Positions 9,401 through 20,479 of a stretch of 64,000 nt of DNA are shown piece by piece. The position numbers and the translations under genes were made by a program. Below the pieces are notes generated by a model. That model made no database searches. It was not told where the DNA came from and saw nothing but the letters and a program-made list of their open reading frames with translations. Source of the DNA: Marchantia polymorpha subsp. ruderalis (Eukaryota > Streptophyta > Marchantiopsida > Marchantiales > Marchantiaceae); NCBI GenBank assembly GCA_037833965.1, contig AP031355.1, positions 21,601,501-21,665,500 of the forward strand, read 5' to 3'. Every line of letters starts with the position of its first letter. Position 1 is the first letter of the stretch.

Positions 9401-10489
9401 GAGATCCTAACTGCAGAGCTCGCAGGGAGGGTGGTGCCTGTCCTTACTGCGGCACCCCAAATCCCAGATTCTACAAGATCCCTCGAGAATCCCCGCGATC
9501 TTCCAGATTCACTCTGTTTTGATGTACCGAAGGCTATTTACAATGCTGCCAGGGTACAGTTTTCCAAAAATGTTTTAATTTCCTCAAAATTGCCAAAAGT
9601 GGGGTACCACAACTCTCTCCTCTCTCTGCAGGTCTCTCCGCTCTTGCGCGTAATCTTGGAAGCTGGGAATCGCAAAATCAAGAATGAGAGAATGAGACTG
9701 GAGAGCAGTCTTTTCTTCTCCGAATTCAAGATCTTCCAACGTTCTTACTGGTTACAATTTACGCAGCCAGCTATACGGCCTAACGGTTCGCCCTTGCATG
9801 CTCGAATTCACGTCTCCGCACTGCGCGCATTCGCATGCGTGAATGTTGAATTCTCCCGCCGCCACCGTCTTCCGGACTCGAGTTCGCCGCAGTGTATACG
9901 TCGGCTATGTTGTCTTTTCCTAACCCGACCATCACCGGAGGCGTGTCGCCGTTGGCGTGTTCCTTATCCGTCGGCGCCTTGCTGGAGGCGCACATCCAGT
10001 CGGCGCGAATTACGCCGGCGCGTATTCGTACCGCTTATTTTGTCCGTTCTGCCTCGTCCATTGCTGACGGCGCATATCCCGCCGGCGCAAGTCATGCCAG
10101 CGCAAATCATGCCAGCGCATCCGCCTATCAGCGCCACGTCGGAGGCGTGCATCCGGCCGGCGCTTTTCTTCCGTGAGCAGCCGCCAAAGGCGCTTCCGAC
10201 TCTTAGTTGCTTTCCTTCCATGAGCGCGCGATTTCGCCGAAGGCGCATCGCCGAAGGCGTACGGGAGTCCTTTCCGACTGTGAACCCTAGCGCGAACGGC
10301 GCATGTCCGGCTACGAGTTTTCCGACGCTCATAACTTCTTCGTCCCTGATCCATCTCCGACGCTCTTGGGCTCGTTAGGACGAGCGTCCCGAGCTCTTTC
10401 CAATGCGACTTCAATCAATTGGAACTACCGTGTATTCCGATCGTTATGAAGGTTTCCCTTTCCGCGCTAGCGACGCATCGCCGAAGGCG
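6397..10489. repeat. GC-rich palindrome field (two motif families)
   Basis: Family 1 is the perfect 12-bp palindrome CCTGTGCACAGG at 6868, 6898, 6913, 6931, 8711, 9030 and 9091, often extended to CGCCTGTGCACAGGCG. Family 2 is the mini-hairpin CGCC-GAA-GGCG, starting at 6397, 6595, 6655, 6745, 8543, 10235, 10249 and 10479, with GCA (6565) and GTA (9185) loop variants. Related stems include TCCTGCCTG-tgcg-CAGGCAGGA (8651-8672). I saw neither motif elsewhere in the window. Confidence 0.9.
6508..8115 (-). CDS. Unrecognised plant-transposon-domain-like protein with palindrome-expanded tail
   Basis: The frame is open from 8367; the ATG at 8115 aligns with the paralogue start at 4050 and gives about 535 aa. 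The N-terminal 230 residues match the 412-aa ORF (GLRAFEERL, LDFLLWGWN, DWAQALGRCA, NGYRTRDYKDRFRR, GTPIHWASIL, GGTLNHLSPFL). The C-terminal half is Pro/Ser/Arg-rich and grows from nucleotide repeats: four copies of CCTGTGCACAGG are each read as PVHR, and several CGCC-GAA-GGCG hairpins are read as PSA. No catalytic motif is recognised. The shared domain resembles the putative plant transposon protein domain, by memory only. The frame stays open through all the insertions, which argues that the product is, or recently was, translated. It may be the first gene of a two-gene unit with the 406-aa coiled-coil ORF. Confidence 0.6.
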   Translation of the reverse strand: MTRPSRLRMVPLRLPQNGLRAFEERLIARKLDFLLWGWNYICANMVREWLEPQGPPSRGLRPHVDRWTVQDWAQALGRCASMPGHLLFDSESIKVTKQEEAQFVELFKTGRSTKNGYRTRDYKDRFRRTLSAALMQLLQSHRACYITLWQVSFVECVIEGTPIHWASILHRVMRQHAFEEKGGTLNHLSPFLINFYRQRNCLTAAELEHFPPLSIDHPGKYVRENEVDTDAEESPTSTPSRRRDEGRHTPAARVPRKRRWREESEEEQHQEPSAPIRPRPLCEPYSRPKQKARRLVLPADSADTATIATELGSASPERREEARTTAGATGHAATSSGERPPTGQGPPELPRAMRTDVPFAHRQASADGRASADRRTQVDVDLRLRVGRSSPPVHRRSPVHRSPVHRTPPHVPPVHRQESPPFQRRKGKEPAEEPPTRHRPSGPDPPAHHAPQFAPSAPGPSSRGDTSRERAEAAPSAGSPPIDAPSAVGPIGQGTSGVRPPVMSPSAIDVRGATPAADKAPANAPAHGPGTAPTD

Positions 10490-10817
10490 CACTCATGGTC
10501 GGAAGCCTTCAGAGGTCCGTGCCGTTCTTCTGACGTCTTTAGTAAAACCTCCTCCGGAGGTGTCTGCGCCGGAAGCGTAGCTTCCTTAAACGCTGGAAGC
10601 GCATGAGTAGAGACACCTCAGAAAAGGAGCTTTTGCCGAAGGCGCCGAAGACATTGGCGCTGGTACATCCGACTTCGCGATTCTTCGTGACCTCGTGACG
10701 ATCTCCTCAATTCACTCTATTTAACGTACCCTTTTCTAACTACAAATACTGCTTCGGTACTAGTTTTCTAAAATTGTTTAAATTCTGCAAAAAAAAAACA
10801 AAAAGTGTGTTACCACA
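8400..10817 (-). repeat. Degenerate tandem repeat of about 1.2 kb upstream of the 619-aa ORF
   Basis: Two units run in the same order: a GGCTGTACGCTGGAACGG-like anchor (8412 and 9766), CTTGGGCTCGTTAG with GAGCTCTTTCCAA (about 9255 and 10365), GATTCACTCTGTTTTGATGTACC against AATTCACTCTATTTAACGTACC (about 9505 and 10710), and a border reading TGTGGTACCCCAC or TGTGGTAACACAC on the minus strand (9611 and 10817). The units differ in length because of palindrome insertions. A TG border at the junction with unrelated DNA at 10817 suggests LTRs or tandem promoters of the element carrying the 619-aa ORF. No gene is seen in 8500-10817; the frames there come from the repeats. Confidence 0.55.
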
Positions 10818-13800
10818 CTGGCCCAAATGAACGCTTTGTGTTACATGACATCATCATGGGGTTCTCCATCCTGTCTGCTATGCGTGAGATAGCTCGTGGG
10901 CTCCTTCCCTATCTCTAGCACACACTCGAATCTACACCTGAGGCATACAAGCACAGACTTAAGTTTATGACCTGTTATTTCGGACTGAGAATAAAGCTTC
11001 CCCAATGATAGGACGTCCACAGAGCTCGTGTAGTTTTGTCTGCAGATGTAGGATCTAATTACTGTACCTTCATGAATAATACGAGACATCGCAGGACAGA
11101 CCAAAAGTCTGGATGCTTTTGTGGAACCTAGTCAGCGACCATATGTTCTGCCTCCTGACGAAGGAAAATATATCGCTGGAATGTGGGACAACTGCACAAC
11201 TCTAGAGCAAGTGTGCCTTGATTTTAGGATCGCACCGTTTCGTTTATATTCTCTGACATAAGATATTGTCGGAACGCTTCCATTCACTTTTTGATGTTTC
11301 TTTCACTTCAGCGTGAATTTGAGATCCTTGTCCGGGTGCTCCTATTCACGTCAAGTTTATTCCTTGGGCGTGAACATGAGAACCTGCTCTCGGCATGAAT
11401 AGATTTCGCTGCCGCTCAGCGACAAAATATTGAACTGGTCGCAGTTGGGCTAACGCTGCAACAGTATCCTGTGAGCTGTGAGTGCCATGCACCCAGTTTC
11501 AGAGATTGACTCGAAAAGAGATCATACAGCTGCAGTTCTCTTCTTACGGACAGGTAATTCATGGTGATATTGAAAGAAATTCAGCAAATATTACGTCAAA
11601 GCCGGCGGGCTTGCACAGTGATAGTGAAAAATGTGGCGCTAGTTACAGATATCAACTGAATTAGATCAATTTTGATTTGATTATTAAGAGAAGCTAGCCT
11701 GCACGATTTTGGTAAGAATTTCTTGACGTAATGATCTACTTACAGTTGGATGGTTAGAAAGTCATCTCTTCGCTGCCAATTTACAAATGAAGGGGCATTT
11801 ATTCTAGTCTTTTAGGATCTGCAGCTAAATAAGGTCGAGAAGTTCGGCAGTAGTGATTGAGTGCTGCGACTGGATCTTGTTCTTTGAGTGTTACCTACAT
11901 CAAATCAGGAATTACCGTTATCTTCAGGGCAAGATATGGCCAACACTTCGTCTTAGCACGAGATTCCTCAGCATTACCTTCTCATAGTGCACTGGGTCAG
12001 AGCAAGAGCAAGAGCAAGTTCAGTAACTGTTCAATTTAATTCTTTCACTTATGCTATGGACCTTCTGTGGGTTTTCGGCACATTTCTTACTCTACTCATG
12101 TCACGTCCTGTGATCTTAATCTTCGGTTCTTATTGACACCCCAAGTCTTCCCATCTTCAAGCATGTAGCGGAGATCGTGGTGACAACTTTCTCGCCCACA
12201 GGACTGGTAACGAGGGAAGACTTAGTTACGAAAACAAGCATTTCCTTTATTCATGCGAATTATTTCGAAACCATCGGACAACAAATAATGAAAAGAAATT
12301 TTTCATGGAAGAAGTGAAATATTTAATTTATTCCTATCCATGTACTTGAAGGTAGTGTTTTTCATCTACCAATTTATCTTGTTTTATACGACTAACCATC
12401 AGTTCATTATAACTTTCAGTTCATTTTGTCACCCAGGGTTGGAATTGCAAAGTTTAAAGAGCTTCCAAAGGTCGTAAAGTGCACTCAGTCTGTGACAAAT
12501 TGCGACGGGCCTGATGGTTCCCCGCAACTGTAAGATTAGAGGCGAACATTTATAGAAAATAGTGTGTCAGCCAGAGTTTAACATGATTGCTTCCAAAATT
12601 ACGTAGTCGTCTTGCTTTCATTAATGCAGGAGAAAGTAATCAATGTAGTAAAAAGTAAGATTGGCTGTGGCGTCACGAGCAGACATGATGAGAATATCCG
12701 AGTAAGATACATCGCCTGGACAGAAATGCTCTAGATCAGCCTACTTTTTATCGATCTACGCGGCTTCTGCATGATTCACGATATGAATCATGCATGCAAT
12801 CCCTGTGATTTAGGACTGCGAACTGGTCTCAAGAGTGCCTGGAAAAAGAGTTGGCATCTGAGGTCAAGTTAGAGACCGAACGTTTTCAAAGAGTGCATTG
12901 ACATGGTTTAAGATTTGAAATCATTTAATGCTTGGATTCCATATCTGCAGATATTTTCCATTTGTCCTCGGCTTGCAACAAGTTTAAGGAGGCATCATGA
13001 GGTCACACGGCATCGGTTCTTATTCTTGCTTGAGATACTTATGATTACAAAGAAGGATTCGATCCATCTTAGATCATAGAAGGAACCATAGATATTTCCA
13101 GTAAGGTTGCCGGTTAAACTAATATTGTCTTCGTCATGAAGGATGTCTGGATGACAAGTCGAGCCTTACAGTTAACAGATCGTGAAAATGTCCGGGTTTT
13201 GCAGAAGCTTAAACAGTCTCCATTGTAATATAAACCCTGCAGACGTTTGGCCTCAAAATTGGACTGAGGCTTGTGCAACAATGTGGGTTCGGTTCATCGA
13301 ATCTCTCAGCTGCTGGGAAATAGCGACTAGCGGCAATGCTTGTCGTATACTGAGTGCAATGTCATTTATCTCAGTTCCATTCAAAGCACCAATTTTCTGA
13401 CAGTTCTGAAGCGAAACCCATCAACTTTCATCCTGCCTAGTTGACTTCTTGAAGTTTCCTGATGACCGCCCGAAAGTGATAAACAATTACCAAACCGATC
13501 ACACATTGCAGAGTGCGGCTAGATTCGTCCATGCAAGTTCCTCCTTGCCAGATGATAAAACACATCGCTTCAAAAATTGTTGAGTACATATATCTACGCA
13601 TATTTTATGGGCGTGCGAGCACTGATGAGGATTCTTGTCAGAAAAACTTCATAAAATAGAGTCATGAGGTAGACTACTATAGCTACAATTTTGATGCTCT
13701 AAATCTGTACCAAGCCCCGCTGAGATTATGTTTAAATTAAATCGTATCATTTCCTGTAGTTTACTACGTTTTTAGACTCGGGAAAAACCAGATTCAAGAG

Positions 13801-14020
13801 AAACATGGCATGATTCCAATTCAGATGCTTAGTAAAAAAGTATAATCCAAGTGGATTCAACTGCTCTTTGCATTCCGGTGGAAGAAGATGCTACCAAAGG
13901 ACGAACAGGCGTATCTGCATTTAATCATTTGAGTCTAGTTTTCGACATCAAATGCATGCAACCTGTCTATCTGATTCTAGAGTATTACATCTGCTCATAT
14001 GCAAGATAGAATGAAACTTA
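10818..14020. repeat. Copy A of a 3.2-kb direct duplication
   Basis: This block matches 23206-26445 in the same orientation, beginning at CTGGCCCAA and ending near CTCATATGCAAGATA. Differences are scattered point changes and small indels, and copy A has lost part of the peroxidase relic. The segment 13190-13550 is almost unchanged between the copies. Apart from the peroxidase remnants no gene is recognised. Confidence 0.9.
12130..12750 (-). pseudogene. Decayed class III peroxidase fragments (copy A)
   Basis: On the minus strand, 12660-12750 keeps the end of peroxidase exon 2: the DATA-type end plus CPGDVSYSDI-like coding, with the essential second Cys changed to Tyr (VSYSD against VSCAD). 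12130-12240 keeps a piece of exon 4 (GEKVVTT). Exon 3 is nearly lost and several frameshifts are present. It matches the better-kept relic at 24545-25140. Confidence 0.7.
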
Positions 14021-14684
14021 TATTTATTTATTTATAATATGCATATAATCACCAAGTAAAAGAAATGAAGAACGATGTATTCGAGTAACTTTTTCCATAT
14101 TGTTTTAAAATATTTCAGATCTAAAATTATTCCAACAGATGGGAGTCGAAAAAAGTGATCTTTGTCCGGTTTCGTGTTTTTTTAACTTGCTGCATGGCCT
14201 GAATGTGCATGTGCCTTAGAAAGCTATGGCTCAGCAACTGGAACCAGCAACATCAGTCTTCCGCTGGTTTTTCAAAGGCAAGTGTGAATGCAAGCGACAG
14301 TTAGACATTCCATAAGAAGAAAAAGAAAAGCTCCGAGAAGTACTCCCTTCCGTACTGCTACCAAAACACTGAAGCCTCGATCAACCATTCCCATCTCTGG
14401 CAAACCCATTTGAGGTGGGCATTTATAGACAGAAAGACTATACTACGAACTAACTACACATGAACCAACTTTGTTTTCTGTCTTAGTTTTCAAGTCTTAG
14501 GTTGATTGAGGTTAATTCTAGTGAGGGACATGATGAATTGCGAAAAAAGCCATAAATAGTGGCCGTTCTCTACAACTGGGAAAGTAAAATTCATCGCTTC
14601 ACAGATATTGTCAATGCAGAGTGTTATCACCATCCGTCTTTGATCTCTCTCACGTTTACATATCAAATACTGATGGAGGTTATG

Positions 14685-15100
14685 CATAGAAAAAGACAGA
14701 GCGTTGTGGAATCGATGTCGTTGTGCTGCTTGCTAACGCAATCTTTGACAACCAAAAACTTATATAACTTCTCCAAGTTCCGGTTTCATGATTTCAACGG
14801 CCCTGAATGTAGTCCATGACTTGATCAGAACTAACGGTTCGACCATTTGATGACCACTTGTGTGATGAAGTAGTAATCAGCCACAGTGCTCAGTAACTGA
14901 TGCAATTTTCTTCGTGTTGCTGATGCCTGTAGGCCTCTGTCTCGAACTAACATCTAGTGCTAGAGTAATTACTAGTCTGCACAGTCCCATCTCACTTTCG
15001 ATTCCGACAGACTTTGACGTTACTCAGCCATTCAATGGTACCAGCACACCATCCACTGAATATCTTTGATGTCCATTAAGCGGCAAAGCTGCAGCACTAT
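14685..15100. repeat. Left arm of a 0.4-kb inverted repeat
   Basis: It pairs with 16525-16930 in reverse orientation. Recognisable pairs are ATGGTACCAGCACACCATCC against GGATGGTGTGCTGGTACCAT, and TGACCACTTGTGTGATGAAG against CTTCATCACACAAGTGATCA. The arms have diverged by point changes and small indels, and the spacer is about 1.4 kb. Confidence 0.85.
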
Positions 15101-15779
15101 AAGGTTTGATCCAGCTAGAGGACTCTGCGTGCATGGCCGTCCCAGACAGATGAATATTAGTGGACCCTCCCTGCATTAATCTTGTCGTGACCAGCAGCCC
15201 CTTGATCCCAAGTATACTGCAGGGTCGCATGTGCACGCTAACGTCGCAGAAGAAATTTCACGATCTGTCTGAATTCTTGCCTGTCAGAATCTTACTCATA
15301 ACCGGAAAAGACGCACACTTCTCGCGAACCCACAATCCCAACAGTCCATTCTCGCAAGAATAAGAGCTTTAAAGAATGCTTTGCACGAGGACGGGCACTG
15401 CACGGTACTTCGGACCAAGGCTCGACATTTGAGCTTTAGCTGCGGCACCTTGCGATTGGTATCACCATTCAGGAGAATGGTGATAATATCATCATATCAG
15501 GAAACGAAGATGTTGGAGGAAAGTCAGCTGGACATGAATCTGTAAAAGTCACATATTCTCTCATCATTGGAATAGTGAGAGCTGAAATTGAGGATTTAGC
15601 GTCGCAACAAGTTCGACTTGGACCTTGCTTCAGTGGACTGAAGGAAGTTCTGATTCTTCTGTAACCTTTTTGTTCTTCGTACGGATAGGACGAAAATAAT
15701 TGAAAAAATAGAACAAAAATGAAGATAAAATGAAACTACAAAAACATGTGAAAATTGTCCATATGGGGCCAGCCAGCTC

Positions 15780-15980
15780 ATGAGGAGTAGATTGGCATAC
15801 GAGCCATTTTGCTCAATACCTGATGTTAGACATCTTCACTTGACCCACCTCGAGCCATATTTGCAGGCGAGAAAGTAGCAAAGAACCGACACTCCATGAC
15901 GAACACCATTCGGTCACTGTGCTGGTTCGTAAAGAATGGGTAACTATATATAATGGACAAAGTTTTGAGTTTATATTTCA
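15780..15980. repeat. 200-bp repeat shared with 29570-29780
   Basis: Both copies share GTAGATTGGCATACGAGCC, CCATATTTGCAGG and ACCGACACTCCATGA, and end with TATATATAATGGACA, in the same orientation. No coding content is visible. It could be a short non-autonomous element or a duplicated intron or UTR. Confidence 0.85.
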
Positions 15981-16293
15981 TAGTACAAGTAAAAATAATC
16001 AAGTTCTCAAAGTTTTACTTGATATAAAAAAACAAGTCATATAGAATAACAAGTTAAATCATTGTATATCCTGCATTTCGATGAATTAAGTACATATTAT
16101 TGTGAAAAGCATACTAAATATATATTTTTCACTATATTAACTATCGTCGCCCTTTCCATGAGTAGCTACCAACGTCTTTGATTAGATCAGCTGTGTAATC
16201 AGAGCATATTTTCTGGTTTCGATTGCACGTCTTTCCATATTTTTTACCTTCAATTTAAACGAGTGATTCGAGAGATCAATAGATGGTCATTTT

Positions 16294-16295
<2 letters not shown>

Positions 16296-16326
<31 letters not shown>
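16296..16326. repeat. (AT)n microsatellite
   Basis: 31 bp of uninterrupted alternating A and T. Confidence 0.97.
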
Positions 16327-16327
<1 letters not shown>

Positions 16328-16524
16328 GTATTTTGTATCGAGAGAGTGATCACATCCTTTGTTTCAAGGACTGCCGGTTTCTTCACTATTTGCTCGCCTA
16401 GAAATATGCCACGAGGTGCGTCCAGTTAAGATGTCCAGCTTCAATTTCAGCCCAAGTTGCCAGCTCGTTTGCCAATCTACTCTTCTATATTCCCGTCCCG
16501 AACTGGGACGGGAATATAATGCTC

Positions 16525-16930
16525 ATACAGCTATAGTTTGCCGCGTGGTGGACATCAAAGACATTCAATGGATGGTGTGCTGGTACCATTCATATGTCTT
16601 AGTAACGTGAAAGTCTGTCGGAATCGAAAGTGAGTTGGGACTGTGCAGACTTCTGATTAATTTAGCACTAGGTCTTAGTTCGACACAGAGACCGCCAGAC
16701 ATCAGCGAGACGAAGATTATTGCATCAGTTACTGCGCGCTGTGGCTGATTACTGCTTCATCACACAAGTGATCATCAAATGGTCGAACCGTTAGTTCTGG
16801 CCAACTCATGGACTACATTCAGGGCTATTGAAATCGTGAAATACCGGACTTGGGAGAAGTTATATAAGCTTTTATCAAAGATTGCGTCAGCAAGCACAAC
16901 GACATCAATTCTACAACGCTGTCCTCGGAC
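16525..16930. repeat. Right arm of a 0.4-kb inverted repeat
   Basis: Reverse-complement partner of 14685-15100. A separate perfect 14-bp hairpin lies just outside it at 16486-16518. Confidence 0.85.
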
Positions 16931-17689
16931 GCAAAGTTTAGATTCTCTCCATGACAGACCGTCTGTTCACAGTCTTGCACATGGCGTAATCTGAAGTAAT
17001 CTGATTTGGTACGGATGTGTCTGAAAAGTATACTCTGATCACAAGCGCTGGCGTATTTAACAACGGAAGGCGGTTACAAACATCGATCTTACATTGATTC
17101 TTTGACCATGTCTACTTAATCGTATCTCCCACAGTACTTTCTCTTCTGCTACTTTTCCTACACATTCAGCGCTATATAAAGGATCTGCTTTATGATACTT
17201 GTATGTTTTTGGGCCTCTCAAATTTTCGCTTTCCTTGAAAGGCCTGAAAAATTGCAAAGCTATATCCGCAAGATTTAGTTTCGCCACATAAAAACTCTAA
17301 TTCGGAGGTAAGTTGTTGAGCATTTCCAAGAGTTTACGGTCCTTCATTGTTTACGTCAACTAGCAAAAGTCTCAAAACTTAGTCAATATGACTTTTATCA
17401 TTCATCGGAAAATAACTTCTATCACTCTGATATTAGTTATATTATGATCATTGGCTGAGATTTCTAACCATATGATAGGACTTCAAGATTATTAATATTA
17501 TACGTAGATAATTGTTTCTATAGTAATAGCCATGTATAGTAATGCCTATCCATGGGCTGCAGAGCTCGGAATGTCATCTATTAGGCAAGCAGATGCGTCC
17601 TCTCATGCCCTTAGCAGTCGGTGTAAGAAACCAAAGCCAGAGCTCTCAAATCAAGTATAACTGTTATCTATGTTGAATTTTCGTTTATT

Positions 17690-18598
17690 ATCGTGATGCC
17701 CTCACACTGTTTTCTGGTCGAAATTAGTGGAATATGCCAGAAGATCGTACTCGTGATTATGGAAGCTTATTCTGTTTTTATTCTGTGAGCGTGTCGATAT
17801 CGCCTCCACCATTTGCTTTTGTAATTAATAACGAAAAGGAAAGGTACCTTTCCAGCTTCAAGTTCCGGTGTCAGACCCTGACGAGAAGGGCTAATTGTTA
17901 AGTGCATCAGTTCCTCTACACAATTTTTATAATTCGGAAGCCACAGCTGCAGGCTGAATCGACCCTTCCAGATTCCTGGGATCTTAGTCAAGAGCAATTG
18001 TGCTCTTCGCGAAAACATTTCCCGAAGCTATCTTCAAGTGCAGCTGTTAGAAAAGCTTTTCATATGAAGAACGCTATTATGCAAGGCCTCGCCCGCGCAT
18101 ACAATCATCAGTCCATCCAAATCCATGAAAATCAGCAAGTTTCTGCCGGGTTATGTTAGAAGTTGTATCGGAATATTTTGAATTCACAAACTGGCCATAA
18201 ACTTGTTCATCGAGTCTTTCACGTCCGCGCAAATTATTTTATTCTTCTCAAAAGAATCAGTCTCTGGAGAAACTTACATTCAACAATCCCCGACGAATGA
18301 CTGGAACCTCTCTAATCCAACCTCTTCGTTCCAGTTTGCGGCAGTTGTAGACTATGACGTACATCCCTTTCCTACGTTTGGTGGTATGAGTCCTAACGGA
18401 GGAAGCTCAAACAACCAGAGCAGGGCAAGATCCTCGCGAATCTACAAATGGAGCTTATTCTGATGTTATGGAAATGAATAAATGAATAAATGAATCTATC
18501 TATTCTATCAATCTGTCAAGAATGCTGTGAGACTAAAAGTCCCCGACCTGTTTCTAATTGAATTGATCTAAAACGTGTCGAGTCTTTGGAACGACCTA
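17690..18598. repeat. Peroxidase 3' flank (copy 1 of 3)
   Basis: This segment recurs in the same orientation at 40905-41734 and inverted at about 28660-29560, in each case next to a peroxidase last exon. Shared marks are GGTACCTTTCCAGCTTCAAG, AGAAGGGCTAATTGTTAAG and CTACAAATGGAGCTTATTC. An AATGAATA-type micro-repeat lies at 18473-18493. It shows that the duplications included about 0.9 kb downstream of the gene. Confidence 0.85.
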
Positions 18599-20090
18599 TT
18601 AATTTACAAACTGACATGTCTTGCGGATTTCACCCTCGGTGCCAGTGAGCACACCAAGGTTTCCCATTTTCACCATGCCAGCAGCGAACTCTGTAAAGAA
18701 GCTTGAGCGAGGTTTGGAGAAGGAAGTGACGACTTTCTTGCCTACAGGGTTGGTAATGAGGGTGGAGTCGGTGATGAAAATTCCCTTGCCCTGCAGCACA
18801 TTTTTGTAGTAGGCTCTGTCAAAGGTGTTGGCTGTGGAGTCGATGAAGATTGTGTTGGTCCTGTTGCCCTCAGGGCAGAGCTTCTTGAGGAAGACAGCGA
18901 AGTTCTTATTCATGGCAGGGTCGGTGTCATTGGCATCATCCCTTCCGGTGAAGTTGTAGAGATGGGGGAGGATTCCATTGCAGTGAGACCGACCGATAGT
19001 GTGTGCACCTGCACAGAATGCAGCCAGAACAAATATCAGTTCTGCCCTTGAGGTACCCACCTTTCTGTTCTTAAGCAAAAGAGGATACTTGACTTCGTTG
19101 CGTTTCTTTTCTGTACGCAAATTTAGTGCAAGCAGCTAAAATGACAGAATGTAAGGAATTCAGACCTGAGAGTGTGATCATTTCTCTGGCACCGAAACCC
19201 TTGGCAGCAAAGTTAGCAACGAGCCCACTGAAGTTGAGCACAGGGAATGGTAGATTTGTGTCAGCCATCAAGGCTGTGGAGTTCACTCCATCTCTGCGAC
19301 CCAATGCGACGGTCCAAGTTGGGCCTCCAACCTGTCGATGCGAGGGAGGCAGAAAGATTTGCAAGACTTAGAATTCGAGAGATTGGTAGATCCGATGCGA
19401 AAATGTGTCAACAAAAATCGATCTGTAAATGTTGAGTATGCAGCTGGCGGGATGATGGTAAAAGAATGGAGACCGACCTTGGCTGTGGCGTCACGGGCAG
19501 CAAGGATGAGAATATCTGCGCAGGACACAACTCCTGGGCACAAGTGTTCTAGAGCTGCCTTGATTTCATCGATCTCTGCAACTCCTCTGAGGCCGAAGTT
19601 CACATGAGCTTCCCTCTCCGCTTGGTTGGTTTCGGTCGAGTTCAAGAGAACAGAGCCATCGCAGCCCTGGAATCATCAGATAAACAAATATATCATCGGC
19701 AACACTCCTCTTAATTACCACTTTCTAGCAACACTTCCTCTGCACTTCTAAAGTCCGGGAAAACGTCCTCAGCAAATAAAATTCTCTTGGAATGTTCACG
19801 TCATCAGAAGTTAATACGAATCAGTGTAGATGTGGATCAAGAATTCGTACCCCGACCCAGCAATCATGGAACTGTAACCTGTTGAAGGCACCAGCAAAGT
19901 TTCTGTCCTTCTTGAGGAACTTGGTGACGTAGGCATCGACGATGGAAGCTGCTTGAGGGCAGCTTTTATGGTAAAAGTCCTCAGACAGACCGGCTGCGTA
20001 GGGACTCAACGCACTGCATGCGCAAACTGTTGCCAAAAGTACAACGCTCACCAAAAGCGCATTGGGGCCATTGGCGCTTGCTGTTGCCAT
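18599..20090 (-). CDS. Class III secretory peroxidase (gene A)
   Basis: Four exons fit perfectly: 20090-19851, 19666-19478, 19331-19166 and 19008-18599 (240, 189, 166 and 410 nt; 334 aa). A signal peptide ([17 protein letters not shown]) precedes the mature N-terminus [12 protein letters not shown]. The distal site is [10 protein letters not shown] (Arg and His present) and the proximal haem ligand lies in [10 protein letters not shown]. All eight class III cysteines are present (KSCPQ, HDC, GCD, LCPGVVSC, SHC, LCPEG, TCQFVN). Such enzymes oxidise phenolics with H2O2 in the apoplast or vacuole. The start at 20090 is chosen because it begins the signal peptide; an upstream in-frame ATG at 20126 is less likely. 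An almost identical gene B lies divergently at 27129. The Phe-to-Trp change in FHDCWV is unusual. Confidence 0.95.
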
Positions 20091-20402
20091 CTTCGCTCGC
20101 TGCAAAGTAAGCTGTTCGCATAGCATCGTACGAGACAGTTAGAACAGCAGACAATGAATGGGAAGACTTTGTAAATCTGACTATGTGCACTCCTTGGTGA
20201 ATTTAACAGAACAGTCTGTCTGAAAAATGTCACTGGACCATCCACCGGAGACTCTGTGAATCATGAATACTTGAATACTTGAACTCAAATCGAAAATAGT
20301 GTTGCGTAATAATGGAACCTGCTGATGGCACTTCGTTGCGAGGACAAACAGTTGGGCTCGAAGAATGAGCCAGTGATGATGACCGTCATCAAAGTGGAGG
20401 CA

Positions 20403-20408
20403 TTTATA
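20403..20408 (-). promoter_or_regulatory. TATA box of peroxidase gene A
   Basis: TATAAATGC on the minus strand, about 315 bp before the ATG. The same ACTATAAATGC context occurs at 26818 ahead of gene B and, as GTATAAATGC, at 30643 ahead of the truncated copy, so the element was duplicated together with the gene. Confidence 0.7.
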
Positions 20409-20479
20409 GTTCTGTTGAAATCAACAGTTGATTGAGCAGGCGGGCATGAATTCCATCGTGCATGGGATCCTTTCATTTA

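Larger units (their letters stand above)
14021..17690. other. Gene-free repeat region
   Basis: No convincing gene is seen. It holds two arms of a long inverted repeat, a segment related to 29570-29780, an AT microsatellite and two perfect hairpins, each listed separately. The rest is AT-rich sequence with only short random frames. Confidence 0.6.

Noticed and set aside
6397..10489. Possible CRISPR-like array because of regularly looking repeats
   Set aside because: Spacing is irregular, repeats are 11-16 bp palindromes, several sit inside ORFs, and the context is eukaryotic.
13182..13400. 72-codon plus-strand ORF conserved between duplication copies
   Set aside because: Conservation includes the surrounding non-coding DNA and both strands; there is no evidence that this frame is translated, so it is reported as a conserved core instead.
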